31,955 nucleotides of DNA from an uncultured Oscillospiraceae bacterium (GTDB taxonomy: Bacteria; Bacillota; Clostridia; Oscillospirales; Oscillospiraceae). The position numbers and the translations under genes are program-made. Below the pieces are notes generated by a model. It did not search any database, was not told where the DNA came from, and worked only from the letters and a program-made list of their open reading frames with translations. This document shows, piece after piece, positions 7,727 to 15,997 of this stretch. The stretch covers positions 1-31,955 of the forward strand of contig CAKTSA010000018.1 of the NCBI GenBank assembly GCA_934597585.1, written 5' to 3'. Each line of letters opens with the position of its first letter. The first letter of the stretch is position 1.

Positions 7727-7760
7727 CACGACACATCGGTGCCGTGGCGATTTGCTTTTT
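7727..7760 (+). terminator. Hairpin with T-rich tail in the short unit
   Basis: CCACG-A-CAC pairs with GTG-C-CGTGG around an ATCG loop, followed by CGATTTGCTTTTT. It is a plausible terminator of the short unit from 7582, though the T run begins several bases after the stem. Confidence 0.45.
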
Positions 7761-7816
7761 ATGGGGAAACTTTTCCCCTGAAAGATACCATATTCGACAA
7801 GCAGCCCGAAAAAGCC

Positions 7817-7856
7817 GGCCGTTTTTCGCAGCAAAAACGGTCGGTTTTTGTCGGCG
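7817..7856 (+). terminator. Hairpin terminator before the sensor kinase gene
   Basis: CCGGCCGTTTTT pairs with AAAAACGGTCGG (one G-T pair) around CGCAGC, followed by TTTTTG. It separates the short unit from the kinase gene, which has its own promoter. Confidence 0.65.
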
Positions 7857-7943
7857 ATCCGCCACTGCCGTAAAGGCCCTGCAAAAAAACAGGGAAAAAA
7901 CCGGCTCTTAACAACATTTTAGCACCATTTTTACAGAAATCTG

Positions 7944-7952
7944 TGATATAAT
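7944..7952 (+). promoter_or_regulatory. Extended -10 promoter of the kinase/regulator pair
   Basis: TGATATAAT matches the extended -10 form (TGnTATAAT). No good -35 hexamer lies 17 bases upstream, as expected for this class. It is 41 bases before the kinase start. Confidence 0.6.
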
Positions 7953-7992
7953 ACGCTATGATTACGGCGTCCTGTAGGGGGGAGGGGTACAT

Positions 7993-9123
7993 ATGACCAG
8001 ATGGAAGATCCCGTGGCCGGGCCAATGGACGAAAAAGAAGAAGATACTCCACAGCTCCCTGCTGTATTCCGGCAAGGATTTCATCGTCTCCGCCGCCCTG
8101 TTTTTTCTGACGGTGCTGCTGTGTCTCCTCCTGCGTTCCGTGGACCCCCACAGCGACACCAGCTACGTGGCCGTCATCTTCTTTCTGGACGTGTTCCTCA
8201 CCGCCCTGCTGACCGACGGCTACCTCTTCAGTATCCTCATTGCCGTCACTGGCGTCCTCTGCGTGGACTACGTGTTCACCGAGCCCTATTGGGAGATCAG
8301 CTTCACCCTGGCCGGCTTCCCCCTGACGTTCATCGTCATGATGTTCATCTCCGTGGTCACCGGCATGCTCACCAGCCGCGCCAAGCAGGTGGAGATCCTG
8401 AAGCGGGAGGCTGAGCGCGAGCGCATCCACTCCAACCTGCTGCGTGCCGTCTCCCACGATATCCGCACCCCCCTCACCGGCATCGTGGGCGCCACCGACG
8501 TGCTGCTGGAGCAGGAGAGCTCCCTGACGGCGGAGCAGCGCCACCAGCTGATCTCCTCCGCCAACGAGGATGCCCGCTGGCTCATCCGCATTGTGGAGAA
8601 TCTTCTCTCCATCACCCGCATCGGCGCCCAGGGCGACGCCAAGGTCACCAAGACCCTGGCCGTGGCCGAGGAGGTCATCGAGGGTGCCGTGGCCAAATAT
8701 ACCAAGCGCGGCGACCAGCTGCCCGTCCACGTCCACCTGCCCCAAGAGGTGCTCCTGGTGCCCATGGACGAGCTGCTGATGGAGCAGGTGCTGCTGAACC
8801 TGCTGGAAAACGCCGCCCTCCACGCCGAGGGCGCCACCGAGGTGGACGTGACCCTGGAGCGAAAGGGAAATGTGGCCCGCATCATCGTGGAGGACAACGG
8901 TGCCGGTATCCCCCCCGAAAAACTCCCAGACCTCTTTGACAGCTCCGCCCACCAGAGCCAGCAGGGCGACCGTAAGCGCAATATGGGCATCGGCCTATCG
9001 GTATGCAAAACTGTGGTGCAGGCACATGACGGCACCATTTACGGCGAAAACGTCTCCCGCCACGGCGGCGCACGCTTCGTCATTGAATTACCTATGGAGG
9101 AGGAAGAAGACCATGAAGATTAA
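7993..9123 (+). CDS. KdpD-like sensor histidine kinase lacking the N-terminal KdpD domain
   Basis: Encodes 376 residues; ATG 7993 follows GGGGGGAGGGG. It matches the C-terminal half of KdpD: a DUF4118-like block of four membrane helices (about 29-127), a HisKA domain with SHDIRTPLTG and phospho-acceptor His155, and an HATPase domain with LLNLLENAALHAEG and VEDNGAGIPPEKL. The large N-terminal KdpD/UspA region of full-length KdpD (about 900 residues) is absent, so any signal must come through the membrane block. It overlaps the response regulator by 11 bases. No kdpFABC genes follow; the next gene is a sodium symporter. Confidence 0.9.
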   Translation: MTRWKIPWPGQWTKKKKILHSSLLYSGKDFIVSAALFFLTVLLCLLLRSVDPHSDTSYVAVIFFLDVFLTALLTDGYLFSILIAVTGVLCVDYVFTEPYWEISFTLAGFPLTFIVMMFISVVTGMLTSRAKQVEILKREAERERIHSNLLRAVSHDIRTPLTGIVGATDVLLEQESSLTAEQRHQLISSANEDARWLIRIVENLLSITRIGAQGDAKVTKTLAVAEEVIEGAVAKYTKRGDQLPVHVHLPQEVLLVPMDELLMEQVLLNLLENAALHAEGATEVDVTLERKGNVARIIVEDNGAGIPPEKLPDLFDSSAHQSQQGDRKRNMGIGLSVCKTVVQAHDGTIYGENVSRHGGARFVIELPMEEEEDHED

Positions 9124-9820
9124 AGACAAGGTACTGATCGTAGAGGATGAGCAGAGCATCAGCAATTTCATCTCCATGATCCTGACAGCCAACGGCTACG
9201 ACACCATCGTCGTCCGCAGCGGCGAGGAGGCGCTGACCATGATCTCGTCCCACTGTCCCGACCTGATCGTGCTGGACCTGGGGCTGCCGGATATGGACGG
9301 CATCGAGGTGCTGAAATCCGTCCGCAAGTGGTCCAGCCTGCCGGTGGTGGTGGTCTCCGCCCGCCATCACGAGCATGACAAGGTAGAGGCGCTGGACTAC
9401 GGCGCCGATGACTACATCTCCAAGCCCTTCGGCACCTCCGAGCTGCTGGCCCGCATCCGTACCGCCATCCGCCACACCCGCACCACCCTGTCCGATCCCC
9501 AGATCGCCCAGTCCGGCAAGTTCAGCACCGGCGACCTGACCATCGACTACGACAAGCACCAGGTCCTCATGCACGGCGAAAACGCCAAGCTCACCGTCAA
9601 CGAGTATAAGATCGTGGCCCTCCTGGGCAAATACGCCGGCAAGGTGCTCACCTACGATTTCATCATCCGTGAGCTCTGGGGCCCCAAGGCCAAGACCGAC
9701 AACCAGATCCTTCGCGTCAACATGGCCAACATCCGCCGCAAGATCGAAAAGGACCCCAGCCACCCCGAGTATCTCTTCACCGAGGTGGGCGTGGGCTACC
9801 GCATGCGAGAGGGCGATTGA
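9113..9820 (+). CDS. KdpE-like OmpR-family response regulator
   Basis: Encodes 235 residues from ATG 9113, placed inside the end of the kinase gene and preceded by GGAGGAGGAAG. Receiver domain 1-120: acidic pocket VEDE (10-13), phospho-acceptor Asp55 in LIVLDLGLPDMDG, and Lys104 in YISKPF. A winged-helix DNA-binding domain occupies about 135-233 (LTVNEYKIVALLGKYAGKVL, NQILRVNMANIRRKIE, VGVGYRM), as in OmpR/KdpE. It is the partner of the kinase just upstream. Targets cannot be read from the sequence; neighbouring Na+-coupled transporters are candidates. Confidence 0.93.
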   Translation: MKIKDKVLIVEDEQSISNFISMILTANGYDTIVVRSGEEALTMISSHCPDLIVLDLGLPDMDGIEVLKSVRKWSSLPVVVVSARHHEHDKVEALDYGADDYISKPFGTSELLARIRTAIRHTRTTLSDPQIAQSGKFSTGDLTIDYDKHQVLMHGENAKLTVNEYKIVALLGKYAGKVLTYDFIIRELWGPKAKTDNQILRVNMANIRRKIEKDPSHPEYLFTEVGVGYRMREGD

Positions 9821-9859
9821 ACCAAAAATTTTCCTCTCACGAAACTACATATTTCCGAC

Positions 9860-9891
9860 AAAAGACCCCCGTCTCCCGCGGGGGTCTTTTT
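9860..9891 (+). terminator. Terminator of the two-component operon
   Basis: AAAAGACCCCCG pairs with CGGGGGTCTTTTT around a short loop, ending in a T run. It lies 40 bases after the regulator stop. Confidence 0.88.
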
Positions 9892-9985
9892 GCGGTTCTG
9901 CTGCCTCCTAACGGATTATTTATAAGGAGAGAATAAAGGAAAAAACAGCCCGCGCAACGTCCGTGTTAAGAACGCTCCCAGCTTA

Positions 9986-10014
9986 TTTACAGCCACTTCC
10001 ATAAATAGTAAACT
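9986..10014 (+). promoter_or_regulatory. Probable promoter of the NSS symporter gene
   Basis: TTTACA (9986-9991), 17 bases, TAAACT (10009-10014). The -10 is weak, so regulation by an activator is possible. The rest of 9892-10069 has no gene. Confidence 0.45.
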
Positions 10015-10069
10015 CACAGTACACCGTATTTTTCCCCGGACGGTAACTAAGTATTAAGGAGAGAAAACA

Positions 10070-11503
10070 ATGGAAGAAAGAAAAGGCTTTGGATCCAATT
10101 TTGGATTCCTGATGGCTGCTGTCGGTTCGGCGGTCGGCCTGGGCAACATCTGGGGCTTCCCCAATAAGATGGGCGCCTGCGGCGGCTTCACGTTCCTTCT
10201 CATCTACCTGGTCCTGGCGGTCTGCTGCGGCTTCATCGTCATGGTGGGCGAGCTGGCCCTGGGCCGTAAGACCGGCCACGGCGCGGTGGGCGCGTATAAG
10301 GTCCTCAGCAAGAAGTTCAGCTGGATGGGCTGGCTGGGCATTCTGTCCGCGTTCTTCATCCTGTTCTTCTACTGTGCGCTGGGCGGCTACTGCATCAAGT
10401 ACACCGTCCTCAACGTGGGCGATCTGTTCAACGCTGGCTTTGGCTCCAACGGCATGAACGGCGGCGAGATTTTCAACGCCTTCATCGGCAACCCCACTGA
10501 GGCCATCATCTACGGCCTGATCTTCGTGGCCCTGACCATGATCATCGTCATGGGCGGTATCGGCGGCGGTATCGAAAAGGTCTGCTCCATCGGTATGCCC
10601 GCTCTGTTCGTGGCCCTGCTGATCTGCATCATCCGCGCCTGCACCCTGGAGAACGCCGTGGATGGTCTGAAGTACATGTTCATTCCCGGCTGGGCTGTGG
10701 CCAACGGCGTCATTGAAAAAGCACCCAGCTTCTTTGAAGTTCTTTCCACCGCCGGCGGCCAGATGTTCTTTTCCCTGTCCCTGGGCATGGGCGCCATGAT
10801 CACCTACGGCTCCTACCTGGATAAGAAGGAGAACCTGGAAAAGAACGCCATCCTCATCGTGGTCATGGATACCCTGGTGGCCCTGATGGCCGGTCTGTGC
10901 GTCATCCCCGGCCGTTTCGCGCTGGATCCTGACGGCGCTCTGGGCGGCCCGTCCCTGCTGTTCATCACCATGCAGAACGTGTTCCACAACATGGGCGCTG
11001 TCGGCCCCATCTTCGGCATCCTGTTTTATCTGCTGGTGGTCTTCGCCGCCATCTCCTCCTCCATCTCCCTGCTGGAGGTCATCGTGGCCCACTTCGTCGA
11101 CAAGGCCCGTATCGAGGGCAAGGGCGACAAGCGTAAGAGCTATACCATGATCGCTGCTGTGGCAGTTGGCCTGGGCTGCATCCTGGTCTGCGCAGACTGC
11201 CTGGGTACTGCAGGCATTGCGCCGGCAGACCTGCTGGGCATTGAGAATCCCAACACATGGGCCGCCGACTGGCTGGACTTCTGGGATATGCTGTCTGAGG
11301 GCGTCATGATGCCTCTGGGCGCACTGCTGATGTCCCTGATGATCGGCTGGGAGATCGGCCCCGAGGTAGTCAGGGAAGAAGCGGAGCAGCAGGGCAACAA
11401 GCTGGTCAGCTACGGCTTCTTCAAAATCTGCGTCAAGGTCATCACCCCCCTGTGCATGCTGCTGATCCTCTACGGCCAGCTCCAGTCCTTCTTCAACTTC
11501 TAA
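10070..11503 (+). CDS. Sodium-dependent transporter, NSS family
   Basis: Encodes 477 residues; ATG 10070 behind AAGGAGAG. NSS (LeuT-fold) transporters import amino acids or related solutes with Na+. The first helix carries FGFLMAAVGSAVGLGN (11-26) and then IWGFPN. At least 11 hydrophobic segments follow, and WLDFWD keeps the aspartate region of helix 10. The helix 1 motif is normally NxWRFP; here residue 29 is Gly in place of the Arg that gates the outer side in LeuT. The substrate cannot be told. Most codons end in C, suggesting high expression. It has its own terminator and is followed by three sodium/proton antiporters. Confidence 0.92.
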   Translation: MEERKGFGSNFGFLMAAVGSAVGLGNIWGFPNKMGACGGFTFLLIYLVLAVCCGFIVMVGELALGRKTGHGAVGAYKVLSKKFSWMGWLGILSAFFILFFYCALGGYCIKYTVLNVGDLFNAGFGSNGMNGGEIFNAFIGNPTEAIIYGLIFVALTMIIVMGGIGGGIEKVCSIGMPALFVALLICIIRACTLENAVDGLKYMFIPGWAVANGVIEKAPSFFEVLSTAGGQMFFSLSLGMGAMITYGSYLDKKENLEKNAILIVVMDTLVALMAGLCVIPGRFALDPDGALGGPSLLFITMQNVFHNMGAVGPIFGILFYLLVVFAAISSSISLLEVIVAHFVDKARIEGKGDKRKSYTMIAAVAVGLGCILVCADCLGTAGIAPADLLGIENPNTWAADWLDFWDMLSEGVMMPLGALLMSLMIGWEIGPEVVREEAEQQGNKLVSYGFFKICVKVITPLCMLLILYGQLQSFFNF

Positions 11504-11540
11504 AAAAGTTCTGGAAGCCTGCGAAAAATTTTACATCCCA

Positions 11541-11574
11541 AAGGCGTCGGAGCACCTGCTCCGGCGCCTTTTTT
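11541..11574 (+). terminator. Terminator after the NSS symporter gene
   Basis: AAGGCGTCGGAGCA pairs with TGCTCCGGCGCCTT (one mismatch), followed by a T run. Confidence 0.9.
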
Positions 11575-11696
11575 GCGCCTTTTCCGCCTCCAGACAGAGC
11601 AAAGAGCTGCTTTTCCTGGAGAATGTGAACAATTTGTGAAATTAGTCAAACTCCTTGTTAAAATCTTGTTAAAAGAACTGAAAAAGCGTCAAGAAC

Positions 11697-11725
11697 TTGA
11701 CAATGCCGTTAAGAGACTATAAAAT
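11697..11725 (+). promoter_or_regulatory. Promoter of antiporter copy 1
   Basis: TTGACA (11697-11702), 17 bases, TAAAAT (11720-11725). The leader to the start codon is about 30 bases. Upstream AT-rich sequence with repeated TTGTTAAAA could act as an UP element. Confidence 0.75.
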
Positions 11726-11761
11726 AAAAGCACCATAAATCATGAGGAGGTAAATCTCATA

Positions 11762-13498
11762 ATGGAAAAGAAAAGCACCAAAATCGCGTATTTCGTAGCG
11801 CTGGGTGTCTTTGTCGTGCTGCTGGTCATTCTCGGCGTCACGTTTAAGAACACTCCGCTGCCCACCCTGGAGGTTGATGGCGAAATGATCGAAGCCACCA
11901 CTCCCTTCGCGGGCACCTTCTGGTCCCTGCTGCCCCCCATCGTGGCCATCGTGCTGGCCCTGATCAGCAAGGAAGTGTATTCCTCCCTGTTCCTGGGCTG
12001 CCTGGTGGGTGCGCTGCTGGTCAGCAACTTCCACCCCTGGGAGACCGTCGTCCAGCTGGTCGAGGGTGATAACGGCATCGTCACCACCGTCTCCGATTCC
12101 GGCAACATCGCCATCATCGTGTTCCTGGTTGTTCTGGGCATCATGGTGGACCTGATGAACAAGACCGGCGGCTCCGAGGCCTTCGGCCGCTGGGCCAAGA
12201 AGGCCGTTAAGACCCGCGCCGGCGCACAGCTGATGACCATGCTGCTGGGCGTGCTGATCTTCATCGACGACTATTTCAACTGCCTGACTGTCGGCGCCGT
12301 CATGCGTCCCGTCACCGAGTCCCATAAGATCTCCCGCGCCAAGCTGGCCTACGTCATCGACTCCACTGCCGCTCCCGTCTGCATGATCGCTCCCGTGTCC
12401 TCCTGGGCTGCCGCTGTGTCCGGCTACGTCAACTCTGAGTCCGTCAGCGGTATCCAGATGTTCATTCGTCAGATCCCCTGGAACTACTACTGCCTGCTGA
12501 CCCTGGTGATGATCGTGGTCATCTCCCTGCTGAACATCGACTACGGTCCCATGCTGACCCACGAGTACAACGCCCAGGTCAAGGACGACCTGTTCACCAC
12601 TCCCGAGCGTCCCTTCGCCGGCGCTGACGATTATGAAGTCGGCACCAAGGGCAAGTCCTCCGTTCTGGATCTGCTGCTGCCCGTTATCGTCCTGATCGCC
12701 ACCTGCATCATCGGCCTGATTTACACCGGCGGCTACTTTGATAAAGAGGGCGGCAATTACCACGCCTTCATGGCGGCCTTCTCCGATGCCTCTTCCGGCG
12801 CCGGTCTGGCCATCGGCTCCATGGTGGCTCTGGTGTTCACCTTCATCTACTTCTGGCTGCGTGGCTCCATCGGCTTCGAGAAGTCCTTCGAGTCTGTTCC
12901 CAACGGCTTCATCCAGATGATCTCCCCCATCCTGATCCTGACCTTCGCGTGGACCCTGTGCGGCCTGACCCGTTACGGCATGTACTCCGCCAACTACGTC
13001 ATCGACGCCATGGCTGGTGCCGGCGATCTGGCCAAGTTCCTGCCCGCTGTGATCTTCATCATCGGCGCTGCCATTGGTTTCGCCACCGGTACCTCCTGGG
13101 GCACCATCGGCATCATGGCCCCCATCGTTGTGCAGGTCTTTGACTTCAACACCCAGCCCATCCTGTGCACCATCGGCCTGGCGGCTGCCTGCTCCGGCGG
13201 CGTTATGGGCGACCACTGCTCCCCCATCTCCGACACCACCATCATGGCTTCCGCCGGTGCTCACTGCTACCACCTGAACCACGTGTTCACCCAGATCCCC
13301 TACGCTCTGACCGTCGCCGGTGTTGCCTTCGTCAGCTTCATCCTGGCCGGCCTGATCCAGAACGTGGTCATCTGCCTCATCATCGCCATCGCCCTGATGG
13401 TCGTCACCCTGCTGGTGATCAGGGCCATCACTGCCAAGAAGCACGCTGGCATCTTCCAGGAAATGGCTGAGGCCGACAAGGCCCTGGCCAACCAGTAA
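11762..13498 (+). CDS. NhaC-family Na+/H+ antiporter, copy 1 of 3
   Basis: Encodes 578 residues with multiple membrane helices from residue 9 on; start ATG 11762 behind GAGGAGG. NhaC-family proteins exchange Na+ for H+, and some members couple Na+ to organic acids or amino acids. Visible family motifs: LIFIDDYFNCLTVGAVMRPV (165-184), FATGTSWGTIGIMAPIV (440-456) and GDHCSPISDTTIMASAGA (483-500). By eye copy 2 differs at about 40-45 residues only; copy 3 is more distant. Copy-specific differences cluster around residues 325-340. Own promoter and terminator show independent transcription. The transported substrate is not provable from sequence. Confidence 0.92.
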   Translation: MEKKSTKIAYFVALGVFVVLLVILGVTFKNTPLPTLEVDGEMIEATTPFAGTFWSLLPPIVAIVLALISKEVYSSLFLGCLVGALLVSNFHPWETVVQLVEGDNGIVTTVSDSGNIAIIVFLVVLGIMVDLMNKTGGSEAFGRWAKKAVKTRAGAQLMTMLLGVLIFIDDYFNCLTVGAVMRPVTESHKISRAKLAYVIDSTAAPVCMIAPVSSWAAAVSGYVNSESVSGIQMFIRQIPWNYYCLLTLVMIVVISLLNIDYGPMLTHEYNAQVKDDLFTTPERPFAGADDYEVGTKGKSSVLDLLLPVIVLIATCIIGLIYTGGYFDKEGGNYHAFMAAFSDASSGAGLAIGSMVALVFTFIYFWLRGSIGFEKSFESVPNGFIQMISPILILTFAWTLCGLTRYGMYSANYVIDAMAGAGDLAKFLPAVIFIIGAAIGFATGTSWGTIGIMAPIVVQVFDFNTQPILCTIGLAAACSGGVMGDHCSPISDTTIMASAGAHCYHLNHVFTQIPYALTVAGVAFVSFILAGLIQNVVICLIIAIALMVVTLLVIRAITAKKHAGIFQEMAEADKALANQ

Positions 13499-13521
13499 CC
13501 CCACAGCATACCTGCTGCAAA

Positions 13522-13554
13522 AGAAGAAAGCCCCACCCGGGGCTTTCTTTTTTT
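13522..13554 (+). terminator. Terminator after antiporter copy 1
   Basis: AGAAAGCCCC-ACC-CGGGGCTTTCT followed by a T run. The remainder of the 346-base gap 13499-13844 holds the promoter region of copy 2 and no gene. Confidence 0.9.
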
Positions 13555-13705
13555 GCATGCCCCTTACAAAACTTGTTGAAAAATGGGCCTGCCGCTAAGA
13601 TATTAACGAGAATCCGCCTCTTCTCAACAGCAAAAACACGCAAAATGTCCGTTAAGAACGCGTTAAAAAAACAAAAATTGCGACAAGGCCCCATAAATTC
13701 ACGCT

Positions 13706-13750
13706 AAAAATTGGAGAAAAGGGAGAAAGTGGAGTTCATAATTTGTTAAA
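13706..13750 (+). promoter_or_regulatory. Conserved upstream block of antiporter copy 2
   Basis: The stretch starting AAAATTGGAGAAAAGGGAGA and ending TTCATAATTTGTT is nearly identical to 15860-15900 upstream of copy 3, and lies at the same distance (33 bases) before TTGACA. It is absent in this form before copy 1, which has only a loosely similar GAACAATTTGTGA. It may bind a regulator, or simply be a remnant of a recent duplication. Confidence 0.5.
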
Positions 13751-13779
13751 ATCTACCCAATCGCCCATTCGTTGAAATA

Positions 13780-13808
13780 TTGACAATCTGTTAAAAAGAA
13801 GCTAAGAT
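13780..13808 (+). promoter_or_regulatory. Promoter of antiporter copy 2
   Basis: TTGACA (13780-13785), 17 bases, TAAGAT (13803-13808), about 36 bases before the start codon. Confidence 0.8.
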
Positions 13809-13844
13809 GGGGACACCATAAATCATGAGGAGGTAAATCTCATA

Positions 13845-15584
13845 ATGGAAAAGAAAAGCACAAAGATCGCGTATTTCGTTGCGCTGGGTATCTTTATCGT
13901 GCTGCTGGTGATTCTCGGCGTCATGTTTAAGGATGCTCCGCTGCCCACCCTGGAGGTCGATGGCGAAATGATCGAAGCCACCACTCCCTTTGCAGGCACC
14001 TTCTGGTCCCTGCTGCCCCCCATCGTGGCCATCGTGCTGGCTCTGATCAGCAAGGAAGTGTATTCCTCTCTGTTCCTGGGCTGCCTGGTTGGCGCGCTGC
14101 TGGTCAGCAACTACCACCCCTGGGAGACCGTTGTTCAGCTGGTTGAAGGCGACAACGGTATCGTCACCACCGTCTCCGACTCCGGCAACATCGCCATCAT
14201 CGTGTTCCTGGTTGTCCTGGGCATCATGGTGGACCTGATGAACAAGACCGGCGGCTCCGAGGCTTTCGGCCGCTGGGCCAAGAAGGCCGTTAAGACCCGC
14301 GCCGGTGCGCAGCTGATGACCATGCTGCTGGGCGTCCTGATCTTCATCGATGACTATTTCAACTGCCTGACCGTGGGCGCCGTTATGCGTCCCGTCACCG
14401 AGAGCCATCACATCTCCCGCGCCAAGCTGGCCTACGTCATCGACGCCACCGCCGCTCCTGTCTGCATGATCGCTCCCGTGTCCTCCTGGGCCGCTGCTGT
14501 TTCCGGTTACGTTAACTCCAGCAGCGTCAGTGGTATCGAGATGTTCATCAAGCAGATCCCCTGGAACTACTACTGCCTGCTGACCCTGCTGATGATCGTG
14601 GTCATCTCTCTGCTGAACATTGACTATGGCTCCATGCTGACCCACGAGTACAACGCTCAGGTCAAGGGCGACCTGTTCACCACCCCCGAGCGTCCCTTTG
14701 AGGGCGCTGACGATTACGAAGTCGGCACCAAGGGTAAGTCCTCCGTTCTGGACCTGCTGCTGCCCGTTATCGTGCTGATCGCCACCTGCATCGTCGGCCT
14801 GATCTACACCGGCGGCTACTATGATGGTGAGAGCGAGTACTTCCATGACTTCATGGGCGCTTTCTCCAACGCCTCTTCCGGTGCCGGTCTGGCTATCGGC
14901 TCCATGATCGCTCTGGTCTTCACCTTCGTGTACTTCTGGCTGCGTGGCTCCATCGGCTTTGAGAAGTCCTTCGAGTCCGTTCCCAATGGCTTCATCCAGA
15001 TGATCTCCCCCATCCTGATCCTGACCTTCGCGTGGACCCTGTGCGGCCTGACCCGTTACGGTATGTACTCCGCCAACTTCGTCGTCAACGCCATGGCCGG
15101 CGCCGGCGATCTGGCCAAGTTCCTGCCTGCCGTGATCTTCATCATCGGCGCTGCCATCGGTTTCGCTACCGGTACTTCCTGGGGCACCATCGGCATCATG
15201 GCCCCCATCGTTGTGCAGGTCTTTGACTACAACACCCAGCCCATCCTGTGCACCATCGGCCTGGCCGCTGCCTGCTCCGGCGGTGTTATGGGCGACCACT
15301 GCTCCCCCATCTCCGATACCACCATCATGGCTTCCGCTGGTGCCCACTGCTTCCACCTGAATCACGTGTTCACTCAGCTGCCCTACGCTCTGACCGTCGC
15401 CGGTGTTGCTTTCGTCAGCTTCATCCTGGCCGGCCTGATCCAGAACGTGGTGATCTGCCTGATTATTGCCTGCGTTCTGATGGTCGCTACCCTGCTGGTC
15501 ATCAAGGCTATCGTCAGCAAGAAGCACGCTGGTATCTTCGAGGAAATGGCCGAGGCCAACAAGGCTCTGGTCAACCAGCAGTAA
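13845..15584 (+). CDS. NhaC-family Na+/H+ antiporter, copy 2 of 3
   Basis: Encodes 579 residues. The same leader (ACCATAAATCATGAGGAGG) and start context as copy 1. The IDDYFN, GTSWGTIG and GDHCSPISDTT motifs are unchanged, so activity should be kept. Substitutions relative to copy 1 are mostly conservative (V/I, K/R, Y/F) except for the external-looking segment around residues 325-335, where the two sequences diverge. One extra C-terminal Gln. The pattern suggests a duplication of a gene plus its promoter region, followed by purifying selection on the core. Function may differ in ion affinity or expression; this is inference. Confidence 0.92.
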   Translation: MEKKSTKIAYFVALGIFIVLLVILGVMFKDAPLPTLEVDGEMIEATTPFAGTFWSLLPPIVAIVLALISKEVYSSLFLGCLVGALLVSNYHPWETVVQLVEGDNGIVTTVSDSGNIAIIVFLVVLGIMVDLMNKTGGSEAFGRWAKKAVKTRAGAQLMTMLLGVLIFIDDYFNCLTVGAVMRPVTESHHISRAKLAYVIDATAAPVCMIAPVSSWAAAVSGYVNSSSVSGIEMFIKQIPWNYYCLLTLLMIVVISLLNIDYGSMLTHEYNAQVKGDLFTTPERPFEGADDYEVGTKGKSSVLDLLLPVIVLIATCIVGLIYTGGYYDGESEYFHDFMGAFSNASSGAGLAIGSMIALVFTFVYFWLRGSIGFEKSFESVPNGFIQMISPILILTFAWTLCGLTRYGMYSANFVVNAMAGAGDLAKFLPAVIFIIGAAIGFATGTSWGTIGIMAPIVVQVFDYNTQPILCTIGLAAACSGGVMGDHCSPISDTTIMASAGAHCFHLNHVFTQLPYALTVAGVAFVSFILAGLIQNVVICLIIACVLMVATLLVIKAIVSKKHAGIFEEMAEANKALVNQQ

Positions 15585-15603
15585 GGATACCTATTACAAT
15601 AGC

Positions 15604-15638
15604 AAAAAAGAAAGCCCTTCGGGGCTTTCTTTTTTTTG
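15604..15638 (+). terminator. Terminator after antiporter copy 2
   Basis: AAAAAAGAAAGCCC-TTCG-GGGCTTTCTTTTTTTT, a perfect stem with a UUCG tetraloop. The rest of the 413-base gap 15585-15997 has the copy 3 control region but no gene. Confidence 0.92.
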
Positions 15639-15859
15639 CCTTTCTCCGCCCGGCCTGCAGCGTCGGAAAAACTGGCAAATTAGCGAAAAACAGGAAATGC
15701 ACATTTCGCCCTCCGTCCCGTCCGCCGCCTGGAACCCACAAAAACACCCCAAAAACCACGTTAAAAAATCGGTAAGATAAGTTTCGGAAATTAACGTTTT
15801 GCTTATAAAACAAGTGAAAAGAAAACTGGAATAGTGATAAATCCTTGCAAAAACGCCCC

Positions 15860-15900
15860 AAAATTGGAGAAAAGGGAGAAAGTGCGGTTCATAATTTGTT
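15860..15900 (+). promoter_or_regulatory. Conserved upstream block of antiporter copy 3
   Basis: Near-identical to 13706-13750, including GGAGAAAAGGGAGAAAGTG and TTCATAATTTGTT, and again 33 bases before the -35 hexamer. Confidence 0.5.
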
Positions 15901-15932
15901 CAAAATTACCCGCCCTTGTGATTGCTGAAATA

Positions 15933-15961
15933 TTGACAATCCCGCAGAAACAAGTTAAGAT
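15933..15961 (+). promoter_or_regulatory. Promoter of antiporter copy 3
   Basis: TTGACA (15933-15938), 17 bases, TAAGAT (15956-15961), identical in hexamers and spacing to copy 2. Confidence 0.8.
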
Positions 15962-15997
15962 GGGAACACCATAAATCACGAGGAGGTAAATCTCACC

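Noticed and set aside
7461..7992. Possible c-di-AMP or other riboswitch before the KdpD-like kinase
   Set aside because: No recognisable aptamer consensus; the extended -10 promoter at 7944 leaves a leader of only about 35 bases.
11744..11755. A three-codon frame, ATGAGGAGGTAA, formed by the ribosome-binding site of antiporter copies 1 and 2
   Set aside because: Copy 3 has ACG in place of ATG, so it is not conserved; it is a by-product of the Shine-Dalgarno sequence.
9959..13670. A shared motif GTCCGT(GT)TAAGAACGC near 9960 and 13648
   Set aside because: Only two imperfect occurrences, at different distances from the promoters; chance cannot be excluded.
13791..15527. A 578-codon open frame antisense to antiporter copy 2, with equivalents opposite copies 1 and 3
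   Set aside because: They mirror the C-ending codon bias of the sense genes and translate to low-complexity Asp/Gly/His/Gln-rich sequence, with no ribosome-binding site.
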